Below are positions 1 to 10,904 of a DNA stretch of 64,000 nucleotides, one piece after another. A program made the position numbers and the translations under genes. The stretch is from contig JAOVFP010000005.1 in assembly GCA_025738555.1 (NCBI GenBank), positions 4,836,001-4,900,000 of the forward strand, given 5' to 3'. Origin of the DNA: Cyathus striatus. Lineage: Eukaryota > Basidiomycota > Agaricomycetes > Agaricales > Nidulariaceae. Position 1 is the stretch's first letter. Each line of letters begins with the position of its first letter. The notes under the pieces are model-generated. The model was not told where the DNA came from, made no database searches, and saw only the letters and a program-made list of their open reading frames with translations.

Positions 1-1388
1 CTCCAATTAAAGGTAACAAATCCGCGTCTTTGTCACGTGACCAATATTTCTATATTTTAATTTAGATTTACGATCCTGCAATTTCTGAACCGCTTCGTTC
101 CACCAACCTTCACACATTTGTTGGGATACTATCGAAAGAACCCCCTTCCATTGAATCAATCCCCCCACCTAATGTACCTACCCTACATGTACTCTTCTCG
201 AGACCGATTCCATTCACAATCGTCCCAAGAGCTTTTCCGATGCCTTTACTTGACGTCAGAAAGCTCCGCCAAGACCTCATTTCCTGGGTTGCAACTGAGG
301 CATTGGCCGGTGATAACTTAGCAGCAGAGTGGGTCCTTTTAGCAGCAATAGGGAAGGTGTTAGTCCATTTTACAGACCACCATTTCCCAAATTGCTCATG
401 TTTCCTTCAGGCAATCCAGAACTCCCTCCATCTTTCCTCCATCCCTCACCGTTTCAAACTTTTCTGCTTCCGCTTCTACGCCAGCACTCTACTACGTCCT
501 GAGCCAAATATTCCCTCTCCTTACACTCTTACCCCTTTCTCTCAATACCCTGAATACAGCACCTTTTGTACCAGAGTCAAAAAATGATGATCTTCATAGC
601 GGCTGGCTTCAACTTCCTGCTGGCTCATTATGTCTACTCACCGAAGGTGGAATTACAGAAGGGACGCTCGGGGAAAAGGGTGACCAGCATAACCATTTCT
701 CTCTCTCTTTGCTCATTATTTTTCTTAAACAGCCCTCCTAAACCTTCGTGCTATTCAAGATATTATTAGTCTTCAGCGTCTTGATTACGTCTTTCCTTTC
801 AGTAGCTTTGGCTTTGATACCGACATAAATTTCGTTATCCTGACTGATGGCCATAAGAGTGGCTTTTTCCAAGTTCGTTTCTCACCTACGGCATGTGCGT
901 CGCGCTGTTCAACTAAGAACATCTTTAGACTTCGATCAATATACCTCTTCGCCCTGTACATTCTGACAGTAACTTGTACAAACCCGAAATCGAGATAAAT
1001 CTCCCATCTCCAGCACAACTAGACCTCTTTCGCCAAGTAGTAGGCGGTGCAAAGATTGGGAATGTTTCCGTGAGCGATAAAGCTGCAGCTGTAGGCTTAC
1101 ACCTTCTCCGGCGATGGCTGATAGCTAACAATGTTAAGTATGTCCAAGATGACTTTGTAAAGGAGAGGAAGGACAGTTCCTCTTCTAATGTCGTGACAAC
1201 TGAAGATCTAATAAACCGTATGATGACGGCGAGGTAAATATTTATTGTCTGCGATGTTTAGTTTTTTCTCATCTGTATCGTTATCTAGGTTACTTGCCTT
1301 GTCACTGCATGAACGAGAGGTATCGATAGAAATTTGGGAACAAGCAAAAAAATTAGACTTTGCTAGAAAATTTAGGCTAATTCCATAG
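1..1388 (+). CDS. MCM-binding protein (MCMBP/ETG1 family), 5' end outside window
   Basis: C-terminal part of the MCM complex-binding protein, which in other eukaryotes binds MCM2-7 and helps assemble or unload the replicative helicase in the nucleus. The coding sequence runs 1-12, 66-358, 411-679, 733-872, 929-1233 and 1289-1388, with phases that fit at every junction and the stop TAG at 1386-1388. Diagnostic stretches are LRSTNLHTFVGIL, AAEWVLLAAIGKVQSR followed by a PPSLTVS segment, the TEGGITEGTLGEKG region, and a C-terminal helical part ending in EIWEQAKKLDFARKFRLIP. The N-terminal half and the start codon lie before position 1. It is convergent with the mutase gene, 38 bp stop to stop. 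The family call is from memory of conserved MCMBP motifs. The splice sites were chosen by reading-frame continuity. Confidence 0.85.
23..40. promoter_or_regulatory. CGCGTCTTTGTCACGTGA composite motif inside an MCMBP intron
   Basis: This 18-nt string contains the palindrome TCACGTGA (an E-box/CACGTG core). It nearly repeats a 19-nt string upstream of RPT1 (60305-60323). It lies inside the proposed intron 13-65, so any regulatory role is inference. Confidence 0.3.
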
Positions 1389-1426
1389 AAAGCGTAGTGT
1401 ATATTGATATTGACTACCATTCTCGA

Positions 1427-4400
1427 TTATGAACATATCAGGTTGTACTTCGCCGCCTCCAGCCAAACATCGCCAAGCTCTTCGATTACCTTGGGCAGAA
1501 GCTCCGTAACGCTTGTTATATCTTTGCCACTACCTTCAAGATAGTATTTAATCTTCACAATTTATCAGAAATTTTACTGTACACCATCAAAATCATTCCT
1601 ACCTTGGGTTCTGTTCCGCTCGTCCTGTGTATTATGATTATAGGGTATCTCAATAACGTCCTTCACGGCGCACCTTGTAGTTAATACGATCCGCGTCCCC
1701 GTTTCTTTGTTCTCAGCACGAAATTGAATCATATGCCCAGAAGAAAGTGGAAGGGAAGGCTTATATGTCGGTGGATTCGCACTGTCATATCCAATGGTTA
1801 AGTCCACTACTCGGGTAACAGTGAGGCCGCCGATCATCCTGGGATATGATGGTTTACTGTTTGCGTCGACCTGCATTTTTCATATATTCTGAGAACTTTC
1901 ACGGAAAAACGATTTATGTATACCTCGAAGTTTCGGATGCGCACGAAAATACGATCAATGATAGATGGATCGTTACAAATGAAATATCCGTTACTAGTCT
2001 TTTAGACCATCTTCAGTACCGTTTCAGATTGACTACATGTAGTTCGCTAAACACAGACCTGAAAGAACCCGTATCTGTGACATATGTGTTATTAAACTGT
2101 ATATTATAATTAGTTGAGATTACTTTTCGTATAGTCCCAAAAGGTATGATTTTGCTGTCTTTCCTTGCGAATGTAGGGTGATAATGAGCTCCACAAAGTT
2201 CATCTTCATCGATAGTGAACTGAAAGACCAGTTATAACGTCAGAGAGCGCTCACTGTCGCAGCTACGCCATCTTTATCACGAATGGATGACCCAAACATA
2301 AATCCGATGGCTTCTTCATACCCGAAGGGTACCTCATACCCGTGGCTGACAAGGTCGAGTGCTGTATTTCCGATGAACTTGAATCCTGCCGGTGATATCA
2401 GCAACGCGAATGCGAATAGTAGAGAGCAAACAATCATACCGGTGAGACATTCTACAAATTTAAACCCCTCTACGCTTGCCATAGCCTCAATCATCTTTGA
2501 GCTTACAGTAGATGCTATGAGAGCTAGCTTGTCAATCGGCTTTCCTGAAGATTTATAGATGTCCAGAACCCTGCTTGCGAAAAGCGTTCCGAGCTGATCT
2601 CCTGTGAGTACGGTCCAGTTTCCATCGGAACTTGCGACCATTGCTTCATTATAGTAAAATTGCTGAATAACGATTTGAACATACCTTCTCTCCGCAGCTG
2701 AAAACCGGTCTGAATCAGGATCCTGGGCAAGGACGTATGTGGCACCTTCCTTGTCCGCTGTTGCCAATGCGAGATCCTAGCAGGAAATAGATTGCTTAAT
2801 TGAACGTCTTCCCTAGCATGAAATAACTCAGACCAAAGCACCTAGGAAATATTCAATAACATGTTAGCATTTCCAATCAAAGGCCGCCCTGGTACACACC
2901 CTTTTCTTCAGGATTTGGAAACCTTACTGTTGGAAATTCAGGATCCGGAAGTTGTTGTTCCTTTACCGGAATGTACGCTGGAAAGCCAAAAATCTCGAAT
3001 CCTTGTTTTATGAAGGGGTCGCTTACGCCATGCATGGAAGTATTGACAAATTTAAGATTTGGTTTTTGATTGTAGTCTCTTTCATAAATATAAATTATCA
3101 TCGTCTTTTCCGTCTCATGTAGTACGACATACCTACTGAAGTTCTTTTGAAGATTGGTGAAATAGGCTTTCCGAAGTTCTGCTGTCTTATCAACACACAG
3201 AGAAGAATGAAGGCCATCTAGAGACCATGTTATAGGTTCTAAGTTTATTCCTATTGAAGCTGAGATCCCTTTGTCATGTGGACCAATAATCTTTTGCACG
3301 CAAGTTTTTCGTGGTTTCTTTATATAAACATTTTGTTGATACATACCTGAACGGCATTTTCCCAGTAGACCTGACGAGTACATATCTCAGCAATTCTGAT
3401 ATAATATCACAATCATCGACCCAACTTTATATCCATTGTCGTCCTGCACATTCAACAACTTTCAGTAAGAAGCAACGCTGGAAACCGATTGTAACAAAAC
3501 CTTAGGATTGTGGCTAGCTATGACATGGATGTAAGAAAGTGATGATCAAATGTATCATTCTTCGCATACCCGTTATCATAACGCCACAGGCCGCAGATAG
3601 TTCCATTACTGCGAAGGGTACCCTTGTGTTAACCAATACAGTTAGAGATGACATCTTACAGAGCAGCACCTGAAACTTACATAGGAGTGTGTACAAGTTC
3701 AGAAAATAGGTAAACCTTCATGCCTTTTGCAATGAATGCTGCCGCTGTTAGTTGAGCCCACCGCAGAGAGTTATGTCGGTGGTCATGGCCAACAACAACT
3801 CCACGAGACGATGCATCTCGTACGTGTGACACAACGTACTCTGCGAGGCCCTGGTATTTTTCAGTTGTAACATCAGGATATGTTATCGAGTCCTTAGATC
3901 ACCTGAGATGTTTGGATAACAGTTAAGTCTGGTAGAGATAATACGTTAATTAGTAACACATCCAGACCAACATTCAGTTGATTAATATACCATTCATACG
4001 TGACCATCCTGCTTCCATTTTACCCCGTAATCCTATTGTAAAAGTTATTTTGTTAATCCAGATAACGCAAGGTGCTATTAATCACCAGCAGTGCCAAACT
4101 CAATTCGATGCCTTCATGAATAGTTAAAGTGTGCAGTGATAGGAAGATGGAAGATCGACATAAACATGCCTCATTCTTCTCTCTAATTCGACGATATTTT
4201 CTGCATCCCATAGATCTTGTATCTCTGCGCGTGTTCCATCATTCTGTGGGAAGGAAAATTCCAGCTAACATCGACTTTTAAAATTTAAAACGATGGACTT
4301 ACTTTATCCAGAAGTAGCCACTGATCAACCAAGTGCTTCAAGGACTCCATGTAGGGATTATAACGAGACAGAATGAGACTCGGAACTTACTAAGTATAAC

Positions 4401-4445
4401 AGAATGTTAAGAATAAAGGGTACTTACGTACTCCTTAATGTCCAT
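1427..4445 (-). CDS. phosphoglucomutase-2-like / phosphopentomutase (alpha-D-phosphohexomutase family)
   Basis: Cytosolic mutase that would interconvert ribose-1-P and ribose-5-P and/or glucose-1-P and glucose-6-P. The start ATG is at 4445-4443 (MDIKEY), followed by SLKHLVDQWLLLDK, which matches the family N-terminus. The catalytic serine loop TASHNPKDDNGYKV is assembled across introns near 3570-3400. Next come the PHDKGISASI segment, the metal-binding DPDSDRF loop near 2730, the sugar-binding GYEEAIGFMFG loop near 2320 and the phosphate-binding C-terminus (KIKYYLEGSGKDI) near 1550. The stop TAA is at 1429-1427. At least nine introns interrupt it. A long palindromic element ends only about 4 bp upstream of the ATG, so the promoter and 5' UTR must lie in or beyond that element. 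All catalytic motifs read as intact. Confidence 0.88.
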
Positions 4446-4448
4446 GTG

Positions 4449-5319
4449 ACACTGCGTGCATGCCTTGATATTTCAATGTGAAATAGCTTTGAAATATCAT
4501 GGAAATATTCTTTATATTACATCATTATTTCGCTTTGTAATACTCTTACAATTCACATACAATATTTCTCACATATTTGAAAGTCACAATAACAAAGAAA
4601 TATTGAAACCCAGATCCCCATTTTCTTTGAAATCCTTTATTCAATATTTCAAAGGTTTTTCACCTATGAAATAACAAAGAAATATTTATTTGGGTAGTCA
4701 TAATGAGCTTTGTCTACCATTGTCTCATCTTTGTGACATATGTCACAAGGTTCTTATCTAAGAGATCTTAGCAAGATCTTAGTCACAGTGGCATTGTGAC
4801 ATATGTCACAGTCATCACAGTCATCACACTTGTCACAGTTGTCACAGTCATCGCAGTTGTCACAGTTGTCACAGTTGTCACACATGTGTGACTGCAACAA
4901 CTGTGACGACTGTGACAAGTGTGACAAGTGTGACATGTGTGACATGTGTGATGACTGCGATGACTGTGACAACTGCGACATGTGTGACAACTACGACAAC
5001 TGCGACAACTGTGACGACTGTGACAAGTGTGACAACTGCGATGACTGTGACGACTCAAAGCTCATTGTGACTACCCAAATAAATATTTCTTTGTTATTTC
5101 ATAGGTGAAAAACCTTTGAAATATTGAATAAAGGATTTCAAAGAAAATGGGGATCCAGGTTTCAATATTTCTTTGTTATTGTGACTTTCAAATATGTGAG
5201 AAATATTGTATGTGAATTGTAAGAGTATTACAAAGTGAAATAATGATGTAATATAAAGAATATTTCCATGATATTTCAAAGCTATTTCACATTGAAATAT
5301 CGAGGCGTGCATGCAGTGT
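4449..5319. mobile_element. foldback (palindromic) element with terminal inverted arms and a nonamer core
   Basis: The left arm (about 4449-4712) and right arm (about 5058-5319) are reverse complements over roughly 260 bp with about seven mismatches. Both are AT-rich and rich in the word AATATTTC. Between them are degenerate 9-bp repeats, TGTCACAGT-like on the left and the reverse complement on the right, which turn over at the perfect palindrome GTCACACATGTGTGAC (4877-4892). The left half carries about 90 bp (4713-4800) not seen in the right half. The outer ends read about ACACTGC...GCAGTGT. I see no convincing target-site duplication. Open frames across the core exist on both strands only because 9 bp is a multiple of 3, and I call no gene here. 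The whole could fold into a near-complete hairpin. Confidence 0.8.
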
Positions 5320-6860
5320 GATGCATGTTGGCTTTCACATCATAATACTTAGTACTAAAGTAAGGTACTCCTCAGGCAGGCTCCTAAAACCAGCCTTATC
5401 GCTCGCTCGAATGGCCTACATGAGATAAGATAAGGGGTGTGTACAAATAAACAAACCTAAGAGGCCAAACTCGCAAGTGATAGGCTGGCAGATTTCGTCT
5501 CGGTGTTCTCGGAGACATGACAAAACCTCAAGAGCATGGTCCTGAGAAATACTTCACTTGCAATAAATTCTCAGATTCACACATCAATAAAATCATTTCT
5601 TCATCAGTCTGGAAGTCAGGGTTCAGCAAGTTGGTCACCTTTCCATCAGAGACCCTGGCATTGCCGCATTTCTGACTCATTTGATAATTACTTGATTGGT
5701 ATCTTTCACCTTTCAGTCTTCTTATATGCACATTGCATCATGAACTATAAATACAGTAGCATAGTTTACTTATAAATTAATACTGTCCTTTTTTTCACTT
5801 TTTCTTGTCACTATGGATTCAGTTGAATGGAAAGTGCTGTATTCTCTTTAACAACCCAGCACAACATTAATCAATCTCAGAGGCCATACTAGCAACAGCT
5901 TAAGAGCTTCAAGATCATGTTGTAGTGAAAAATTTCAAACAAATTAGAATTTAGAACCATAAATCAACATTCTCTTAAAGAAGAAAACTGGATATCACTT
6001 TGCCTTGCACAAAACTGCAACCAGATAAAAGAAAATAATAAAGAAGACACCAGAACTGGAGACTAGAGTGATATAGAAAGGCAAGATATTTTCATAGAAA
6101 ACCCGGTGGTATCTAGATATGCAATGAACAAATGAACACTCTACTTACATAGAAGGAGTGATAACAGAGTAGGGCTGCACACTGTCTGTATATGAGATAC
6201 AGCTGTTTAAGTATGGGTATTCTACAGATATGGATAAGCCGTACCCATACTGTATTTTAAAATGGCAAAGGCACTGATGGTACAGACAGTAAAAAATACA
6301 ACCGTATATGGGTGTACGGCCATTGATAGCTCAGTTTGTTTGTACTCTATTATGACATGGCTGAATTTATAGTATAATAGAATCTACTTGTGCTGAAGCC
6401 TAAGGTAATGTTTTGCAAACATCAATGCTCATATAGTTTCTGCATGTAAACTTGCATGGTGGAGGGAGATAGTGTCTCATCCACCAGAGAAAATGTGTTC
6501 AACCGCAACAGTTGATCCTAAATCAAGGGGGTCCGAGGATTTTGCCGAGCCATATTGGGTTAGGGAGGGGGGGTGGTCCCGGGTCCTCTTAAATTTTTTC
6601 TTGACCTCACTTAGAAATTTTCAATATAAGTGTACATTTGACATATATAGCTTTATATTTCCCCACCTGTATCAGTAAATGAGTTAAAGATGTATCCAGT
6701 ACTCAATTTATGCTCAATTCGAGCTAAATCTAAGAGGAATCTCAGTACAAACACAAATCAATGAGTCCAATGTATTCATAATACTCATAACTATACAAAG
6801 CTGTAACAGCGACGAGAATGCACAACTTGAGGATAATGTCACTGTAGCCTCCAATGACGA
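5320..6860. other. non-coding repeat-island DNA, no gene called
   Basis: No open frame here resembles a protein family. Visible structure: a segment at about 5364-5395 (core AGGCTCCTAAAACCA) that also occurs inverted at about 21960-21990; a possible hAT-like terminal sequence TAGGGCTGCACACTGTCTG near 6172 with the inverted word ACTGTCTGTA near 6285; a short palindrome AGTATGGGTA/TACCCATACT at about 6214-6253; and a G-rich patch (AAGGGGGTCCGAGGATT) near 6525 whose near copy lies inverted near 7850. Confidence 0.5.
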
Positions 6861-6874
6861 GAGTTATGATATGA

Positions 6875-7357
6875 ATGAACTCACCATGTTTGACAGCCCC
6901 AGAATTCAGTGTGAGCTCAAGCTCACTACAGACTCCCTCTGAGAACAATCCTCCAGCAAATGTTGATGTCACTGCAAATACAGATATTGAACTTCTCGGG
7001 TGTGGTAACCGTAAACACAAGGTAACCAATCTTGTAGCAGTGTTACAGGTATGTACATGTGGTAAAGCAATACTGGAGGAGGCAAGGTCTACTGAGAACA
7101 TTATAAAATGTACACATAAAGCCTGCGAGACACAATGGGTAAGTCATTGCTTGTCAACATTGTATTCTTGAGAACAACTTACTGTTGCTATGCAGTACCA
7201 TCTTGATTGCATGGGGTTTGAATATTCTATACTGCAATGGAGTTGTGAAGCTTGTGAAACTGTGAGGAATCTGAGGTCAACAGTAGGGGAATTCAAAGTT
7301 GGCTGTTTTGTTGCATTGCGATTGGTTGCTACAGACAAATCACTACAGTCTTGCTGA
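6875..7357 (+). pseudogene. PHD-like zinc-finger fragment of an agaricomycete repeat protein
   Basis: Two open stretches joined across an intron (donor GTAAGT at 7140, acceptor near 7193) give a cysteine/histidine array: CTCGK, then C-x4-CETQW, YHLDCMGF and WSCEACE. This is the spacing of a PHD-type finger (C-x-C ... C-x4-C ... H-x2-C ... C-x2-C). From memory, fingers of this type occur in repeat-associated proteins of Agaricomycetes. The upstream part carries no recognisable domain and the frame stops at 7355-7357 soon after the finger. It looks like an isolated C-terminal piece of a once longer gene. A small independent gene is possible but less likely. Confidence 0.5.
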
Positions 7358-7916
7358 AAACTGTGATCAGAAATTCAAGTGGAGAATTTCACTATACACA
7401 TTCACTAAGTTTTATTCTTTCCTACCTCTATATCTTGTTAAAATTTTGGAAGTTGCATAGATATTATTATGTTTAGACAATATATCTAATAAAATATTTA
7501 TTTTCATAAGGTGAAAGGATGTGGTTCCTGTCAGCACTATCTCAATGTTATAAACTCCGAGCTGATCACTGATTGTTCTCCTTAGTAACGATACAGAAAT
7601 CACTGTAGCATACCGTGTTACACCAACTTTGAATTCCCCTAGTGGAAAGATTTCATGAATAAGGATCCAAGTAGGAGTTTGGTAGGAGATTGGGGGGACC
7701 TGCCATGACCAGGATGACTCAGATGAGTGCACATGAATTGCTTATGTAATTTACATATGTGGTAATTAGTTCCCACAGTAGGGAGGGAGGGTCCGCATTA
7801 TGGTGCTTAAAAAATACATCAACCTGATGTACCTTAGTGTAATCCTCAGACCCCCTTGTTCTAAATAGTAGTGTTCATATTAGTAACTATTAAAATAGCA
7901 AAGTAACAGAAAGACA
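7358..7916. other. no gene; degenerate repeat DNA
   Basis: The region is AT-rich with scattered short open frames that lack similarity I recognise. A G-rich word near 7850 (reverse complement AAGGGGGTCTGAGGATT) mirrors one near 6525. The two could be remains of the ends of one transposon spanning the PHD-like fragment, but the similarity is too short to be sure. Confidence 0.4.
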
Positions 7917-8120
7917 AACCAGGAATTGATAGAACATCAGTTGCTAGAAATTATAAATTAGGAAACTGAGCCTTATGCCCAAGCCACCATTTGAAGGGGT
8001 CACATGAATAAAAATCTTCTAGTGGTAGTTTAAAGTACTCCTCAAGTTTGTTCACTACTTGTTGTTGCTTCTTGTGATATTTTGCAAGGAATTCATAATC
8101 TGGCCCAGCCTGTGTCTGCT
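7917..8120 (-). pseudogene. hAT-family transposase C-terminal (dimerisation) fragment
   Basis: On the minus strand an open stretch reads LEEYFKLPLEDFYSCDPFKW, then WLGHKAQFPNL, a TAA stop, and FLATDVLSIPG. This is the start of the hAT C-terminal dimerisation region: the D-P-x-x-W-W core, then the hydrophobic L-A-x-D-x-L-x-I-P segment that precedes S-A-V-A-V-E-R in the family. The sequence stops before that signature and no catalytic RNase H-like core is found upstream. It is a dead fragment. Its single in-frame stop is TAA, unlike the TGA stops of the neighbouring elements. Confidence 0.65.
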
Positions 8121-8713
8121 AGAAATGAGGTATATTAGTACTGTGAGGAGTTCTCTGTGCATAATACATGTTAAAATGAGTATGAATGTTACAATAAAGT
8201 TCTGGTTGGGACATTTATTGTACAAGTCTGATAGTCATGTGATTTACAAGTTCAAGGAACAAGTTAATCAGTTATTGAATTCAAGTCTCTATTCACGAGC
8301 TCTTAAGTTGGTTAGACTTAAGTACGAGTGAAGTGAATGAATCAAAGTAAAGCTAGTTCAATTTAAGCTGAAGCTTGAGCTCTACAGCCCAAGTTACTAC
8401 TGTTTAAATACAAACAAGTTCATACTAATAATAAGTAGAAATGTAACTAAATAAGTCAAGGTGCTGTGCATTGACTGTGCATTACTGTGGCGCAGTAAGA
8501 AGAAAGAAAGGTAGACTAAGTAAGGTAAGATGAGTCAAGATGAGTCAGAAGAGAATGACAGTCATGTAAGTAAGAAGTCTTGTGTTTGGTATCAAAGATG
8601 ATACCAAACAAGTCAAAGAGTTGTAAAGAAATCAGATGTAAATAAAGAAAGTAAAGAAAATTGTAACATTATCTCCACATTAAAGGGTGAAGTTCACTGT
8701 AACTTCACTAATA
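8121..8713. other. no gene; low-complexity AT-rich spacer
   Basis: I see no protein-like frame. The stretch 8500-8660 is purine-rich with many GTAAG/AAGTA words. It separates the hAT fragment from the gag-like pseudogene. Confidence 0.4.
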
Positions 8714-9944
8714 TCAGTCGCCCAGATAGAAGTCCCCAAGGATGTCATAGTCGTTTGGATCCTCTGTCTTGAGGAGGTGTTCCTCCCATGCCTGTTCCCC
8801 CGACTTACCATTGGGTCGAATTCCACAGAAGTAGAACTTCTCCGATTTGACCTTCCTGCCTCTCTCTCTCTCCTGTTGTTCCTCCCTATGGGAACAGAAC
8901 CCCTTCCCATCCTTCAACTCCCCCTGCCCCGTGATCTTGCTCCATCGTTCTGTGTAGCAGAATCCCTTGTAATGTGAGGCGCAGCCATCCTTTCTGCAGG
9001 GATCTGGGCTGATGGACCTAGTATCTGCCTCCATGCACTCCTTCATTTGGGAGTATATGGTGGTAAGAGGGTGTCTCTTCATGGGGGGGTATGGTCGTTG
9101 TGGAGCGAAGTGATTGGGACAAGAAGGGGCAGTGTGTCTGGGGTGTTTCGGTAACAGCAGTTGCATCTATAGTCTGGGCAGTCCTTCTTAACATGTGTTG
9201 TGCTGCCGCAGAGGAAACAATGTTGCTCGGGGTTGGAGATGGATTTCTGGATGGGAGGGCACTCGTTGGGTAGAGTGTTGCTGGTGGTGGCGAGATAGGG
9301 CACCAAGGGGTTGCTGCTGGTCGTGATGGAGCCTTGGGTTCAGATGTCCCAATAATGTTCGGGAGTGGTATGTTCTCAGAGAGAGTGAGATTGTGGATGG
9401 AGGTAGAAACTGCCTCCAATATGACAGACTCTAAGTTCACTGTTTGGCTTATTGTCCTCGGCTCCCTTACTGCTGCTATCATTAGAGGAGTTGCTTCAGT
9501 GGATTAGTGTGAGTTGTTGGTGTGCAAGGGAAGGACTAGAGGTACCCGGTGCATCTAGGAACTGTGCTACTTCAGTGGCATGATGTAGTCCTGCATCAAA
9601 CATCCCTTGAATAGCATTGACCTGATTCCTCCTACAGGCATTCTCCATCTCTAATACTTCTCTGAAGATATTGAACTGGGTAACAAGAGCATTCCCATTT
9701 GGTAGGTCAGAGAGGAAGTTTTGAGTTGAGGTTAGTTGGTGGTCGGGTACATTTTGCAAGGCATCGCAGTATTCATTAATAAGTTTGAGCAGTGCAGTAG
9801 GTGTTCAAGTAAGGAGTGTCAGTAGTTGATGTTGGCAATGATAGGGGGGAGAACAAGGGGTTTAGTGAAGTGGATAAAGGTAGGGCAAGCATTTTCAGTA
9901 GAAGGGAGGGAGCCAGTAGAGGAAGAAATGTTGTTGGAAGACAT
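8714..9944 (-). pseudogene. gag-like protein with CCHC zinc knuckle, frameshifted
   Basis: Reading the minus strand from ATG at 9944 (MSSNNISS), pieces lie in shifting frames. They are: an N-terminal stretch; DALQNVPDHQLTSTQNFLSD to LAHQQLTLIH (9759-9496); a Pro/Ser-rich linker; a zinc knuckle CFLCGSTTHVKKDC (C-x2-C-x4-H-x4-C, about 9225-9180); and a Cys/His-rich tail (CRKDGCASHYKGFCY) ending at 8714. A CCHC knuckle downstream of a helical region is typical of retrotransposon Gag. The gypsy integrase remnant on the same strand lies upstream (10001-10895), an order opposite to gag-pol, so this is probably a different element or a rearranged copy. It is broken by at least two frame changes. Confidence 0.5.
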
Positions 9945-10000
9945 TGTGAAAGGTTTTATATGACTGGTAAATTGTTGGTAGTTTGTGGTAAACTGTCTAT

Positions 10001-10895
10001 TCAATTTAGACCAGCCTTCTTCTTATAGTCTTCCAGTAATTCTTGAGCATTGCTCAAGTATTCTTTGTGTACCCATTCATCTTTTGCTGATAAGTATCCT
10101 TTCCATTGGATTCTGTATTGCATGACTGGTTCTGTGCATTGATTTTTCTGTTTTTTCAGTATCTTGTGACTGACAATAGCTTTGATCTCCCACTCTGGTT
10201 TGGCTTCAATCAAGTTCAGAGGTGGTTCCAGGAAGTTTTTCCCATGGACAGAAGTTTTGACATATGGCATGAGAAGGACAGTGTTAAAGACAGGGTGAAT
10301 GGTCCACTGTTCTGAGAGTTCCAATTTGTATGTATAAGGTGCCAATTTCTCAATGATCTTGAAAGGTCCTTCATGTCATGGTGCCATTTTCCTAGATGGG
10401 TAAGCTATGGACAGGTTTTTTGTGTCAAGCCACACCATATCTCCCACTTCATATTTTGTGAATCCTCATCTCTGTGCTTCATGAGTTTTTTGTTGAGCAA
10501 TTAGGATGAGGGCTTGTGCTTCTTTTCTTGCTTCTGCCATATCATCTATCCTGATCTCTGCTTCCTTGACATAAGTGGTGTCTCTCACTGTGGGAGTAAT
10601 GATCGGTTCGTATCCATGCAGTAAATAGAAAGGGGATCTTTGTGTGATGGAGTTGACCTGAGCATTTCATGATATTTCTGCTTCTGGAATGTGGTTTGCC
10701 CATTCATGTTGTCTAGTGCTGCAGAAACATTGAAGATAAGTTTTGATTTCTTGGTTCATCCTTTCTGTTTGCCCATCAGTTTGGGGGTGGTAAGCAGTGG
10801 ATCCTTTCCATTTGATTTTGTGGAAATGAAGTATTGCTTGGAATACTTCTGCTACGAATTGTGGATCTCAGTCAGAGATGATTGCATTAGGGTGG
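10001..10895 (-). pseudogene. Ty3/gypsy integrase-chromodomain remnant (chromovirus type)
   Basis: One minus-strand frame carries, in order, the integrase core (AIISD-x-DPQF with the catalytic Asp, then STAYHPQTDGQTERMNQEI with the downstream conserved region and Glu), a GPF-type segment (HEGPFKIIEKLAPYTYKLEL) and a C-terminal chromodomain (YRIQWKGYLSAKDEWVHKEY). It ends at 10001. The frame has no shift but is closed four times, each time by TGA (complement positions 10868-10870, 10667-10669, 10466-10468, 10376-10378). Upstream reverse transcriptase and protease are missing: the homology stops at about 10895, where a plus-strand DUF6589-like sequence begins. No LTR was found. It is a dead 5'-truncated chromovirus copy, different in sequence from the one at 15.46-19.8 kb. 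Confidence 0.8.
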
Positions 10896-10904
10896 CTGTA
10901 CCAT

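Noticed and set aside
4754..5108. Cys/Asp/Asn-rich frames (CDNCDNC) on both strands
   Set aside because: They come from the nonamer core of the foldback element and have the same periodic artefact.
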